A DNA stretch of 44,581 bases, from contig DATMAN010000098.1 of the NCBI GenBank assembly GCA_035560005.1, forward strand, positions 1-44,581, given 5' to 3'. Below, one piece after another: positions 44,148-44,581 of the stretch (position 1 is the first letter of the stretch; every line of letters starts with the position of its first letter). A program made the position numbers and the translations under genes. Source of the DNA: Burkholderiales bacterium. GTDB lineage: Bacteria; Pseudomonadota; Gammaproteobacteria; Burkholderiales; Eutrophovitaceae. Under the pieces are notes generated by a model. It saw only the letters and a program-made list of their open reading frames with translations, was not told where the DNA came from and searched no databases.

Positions 44148-44556
44148 ATGCGAAATCGAACCATTGGAACCGTCGCGCGCGATGGGAATCCGCATCGACA
44201 CCATCCGCTTTTACGAGCGCCAGGGACTCATCGAGCCTCCGCCGAGAACGGAAAGCGGTTATCGTGTGTATGGAACCGAAGCCATGCGTCGTCTTGCATT
44301 CATCCGGCAGGCGAAGGGGCTGGTCTTCTCGTTGAAGAGAGTCAAGGAACTGCTCGCGCTGGAAACATCGCCGGAAACGAGCTGCGCCGATGTGAGGGCG
44401 CGGGCACTGCAAAAACTCGAAGCGATCGAGCGCAAGCTCGGGGAGCTGGAAAAGATCAAGAAGGCGCTCCTGGTCCTTTCCGAGTCGTGTCCGGGCAAGG
44501 GCCCCGTGAGGCACTGCATGATCCTGGACGCGTTGCGCCAGAACGGCGTCCATTGA
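44148..44556 (+). pseudogene. MerR-family metal regulator, frameshifted in the N-terminal HTH
   Basis: From ATG 44148 one frame reads MRNRTIGTVAR, the normal first part of a MerR winged helix. From about 44175 the rest continues in another frame as RAMGIRIDTIRFYERQGLIEPPPRTESGYRVY and on to TGA 44556. Adding one CG to the CGCGCGCG tract near 44174-44181 would restore TIGTVARAMGIRIDTIRFYE. A TTG at 44164 gives a shorter intact frame (MEPSRAMGIRID...) of 130 residues lacking the first helix. The effector part has three Cys at spacings 35 and 9 (SCADV, SCPGKG, HCMIL), the same spacing as Cys82/117/126 of MerR and the PbrR set, so a soft-metal ion is the likely inducer. Confidence 0.75.
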
Positions 44557-44568
44557 CTTCGAGGTGCC

Positions 44569-44581
44569 ATGCGCATCGGTG
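44569..44581 (+). CDS. start of a further gene, cut by window end
   Basis: After merR, GAGG and then ATG at 44569 begin M-R-I-G before the window ends. The spacing (12 bases after the merR stop) suggests the same operon. Too short for identification. Confidence 0.35.

Noticed and set aside
43596..44204. 202-residue minus-strand frame over the MerR operator and merR start
   Set aside because: It covers a clear operator and the 5' part of merR and has no sensible protein features.

Overview
The window looks like a chromosomal segment of a sulfur-oxidising betaproteobacterium. Supporting signs are high G+C, a soxXYZA cluster, the petABC-sspA-sspB order that is common in Betaproteobacteria, ubiquinone synthesis (coq7), a tRNA-Thr(UGU) of betaproteobacterial type, and an ndufa9-like/GST/cca neighbourhood. 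The assignment is by gene content and order, not by a search. Most of the window is ordinary housekeeping chromosome. The last third carries a metal-resistance and two-component region with signs of transfer and decay.

Layout. 1-1724: the 3' end of a type IV pilin gene, a strong terminator, and an O-antigen-ligase/PglL-like membrane enzyme that may glycosylate the pilin. 1776-4306 (minus): moaC and soxXYZA (thiosulfate oxidation; soxB and soxCD are not here). 4377-8476 (plus): BepA-like periplasmic protease, then a Ser/Thr kinase fused to a cyclic-nucleotide-binding domain, followed closely by rhodanese, tusA and coq7. 8489-9684 (minus): OsmC and YdcF-like proteins. 9918-13533 (plus): cytochrome bc1 complex (petABC) and sspAB. 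13576-17339 (plus): tRNA-Thr, a small coiled-coil protein, sucCD, a TerC-family protein and a universal stress protein. 17332-18445: a cysteine-rich CWC protein and a Gdt1/UPF0016 transporter with a duplicated 5' fragment beside it. 18446-21694: zinc alcohol dehydrogenase, a second kinase-cNMP fusion next to a glutathione transferase, and a DUF2905 protein. 21753-27825 (minus): cca, a truncated GST, an NDUFA9-like protein, slt and ilvA. 27899-30951 (plus): rpiA, phoU and ppx.

31043-44581 is the accessory part. It holds an NtrX-like regulator with a degenerate AAA+ domain and two tandem Fis-type DNA-binding repeats, a porin, an OmpR-type regulator and sensor kinase, and a minus-strand operon (small periplasmic protein, cusC, cusB with a fused CusF domain, cusA) for Cu(I)/Ag(I) efflux. 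The regulator promoter and the efflux promoter share an ATTACAAA half-site, which suggests that this two-component pair controls the efflux pump. The window ends in a decayed-looking patch with a MerR-type operator of zntA/copA geometry, a merR gene frameshifted at a CG-dinucleotide tract, and one or two further broken small genes.

The most unusual items are the two cNMP-domain Ser/Thr kinases, the double-HTH degenerate NtrX-like regulator, the merR frameshift and the duplicated gdt1 5' fragment. No CRISPR array, transposase, integrase or rRNA was seen.
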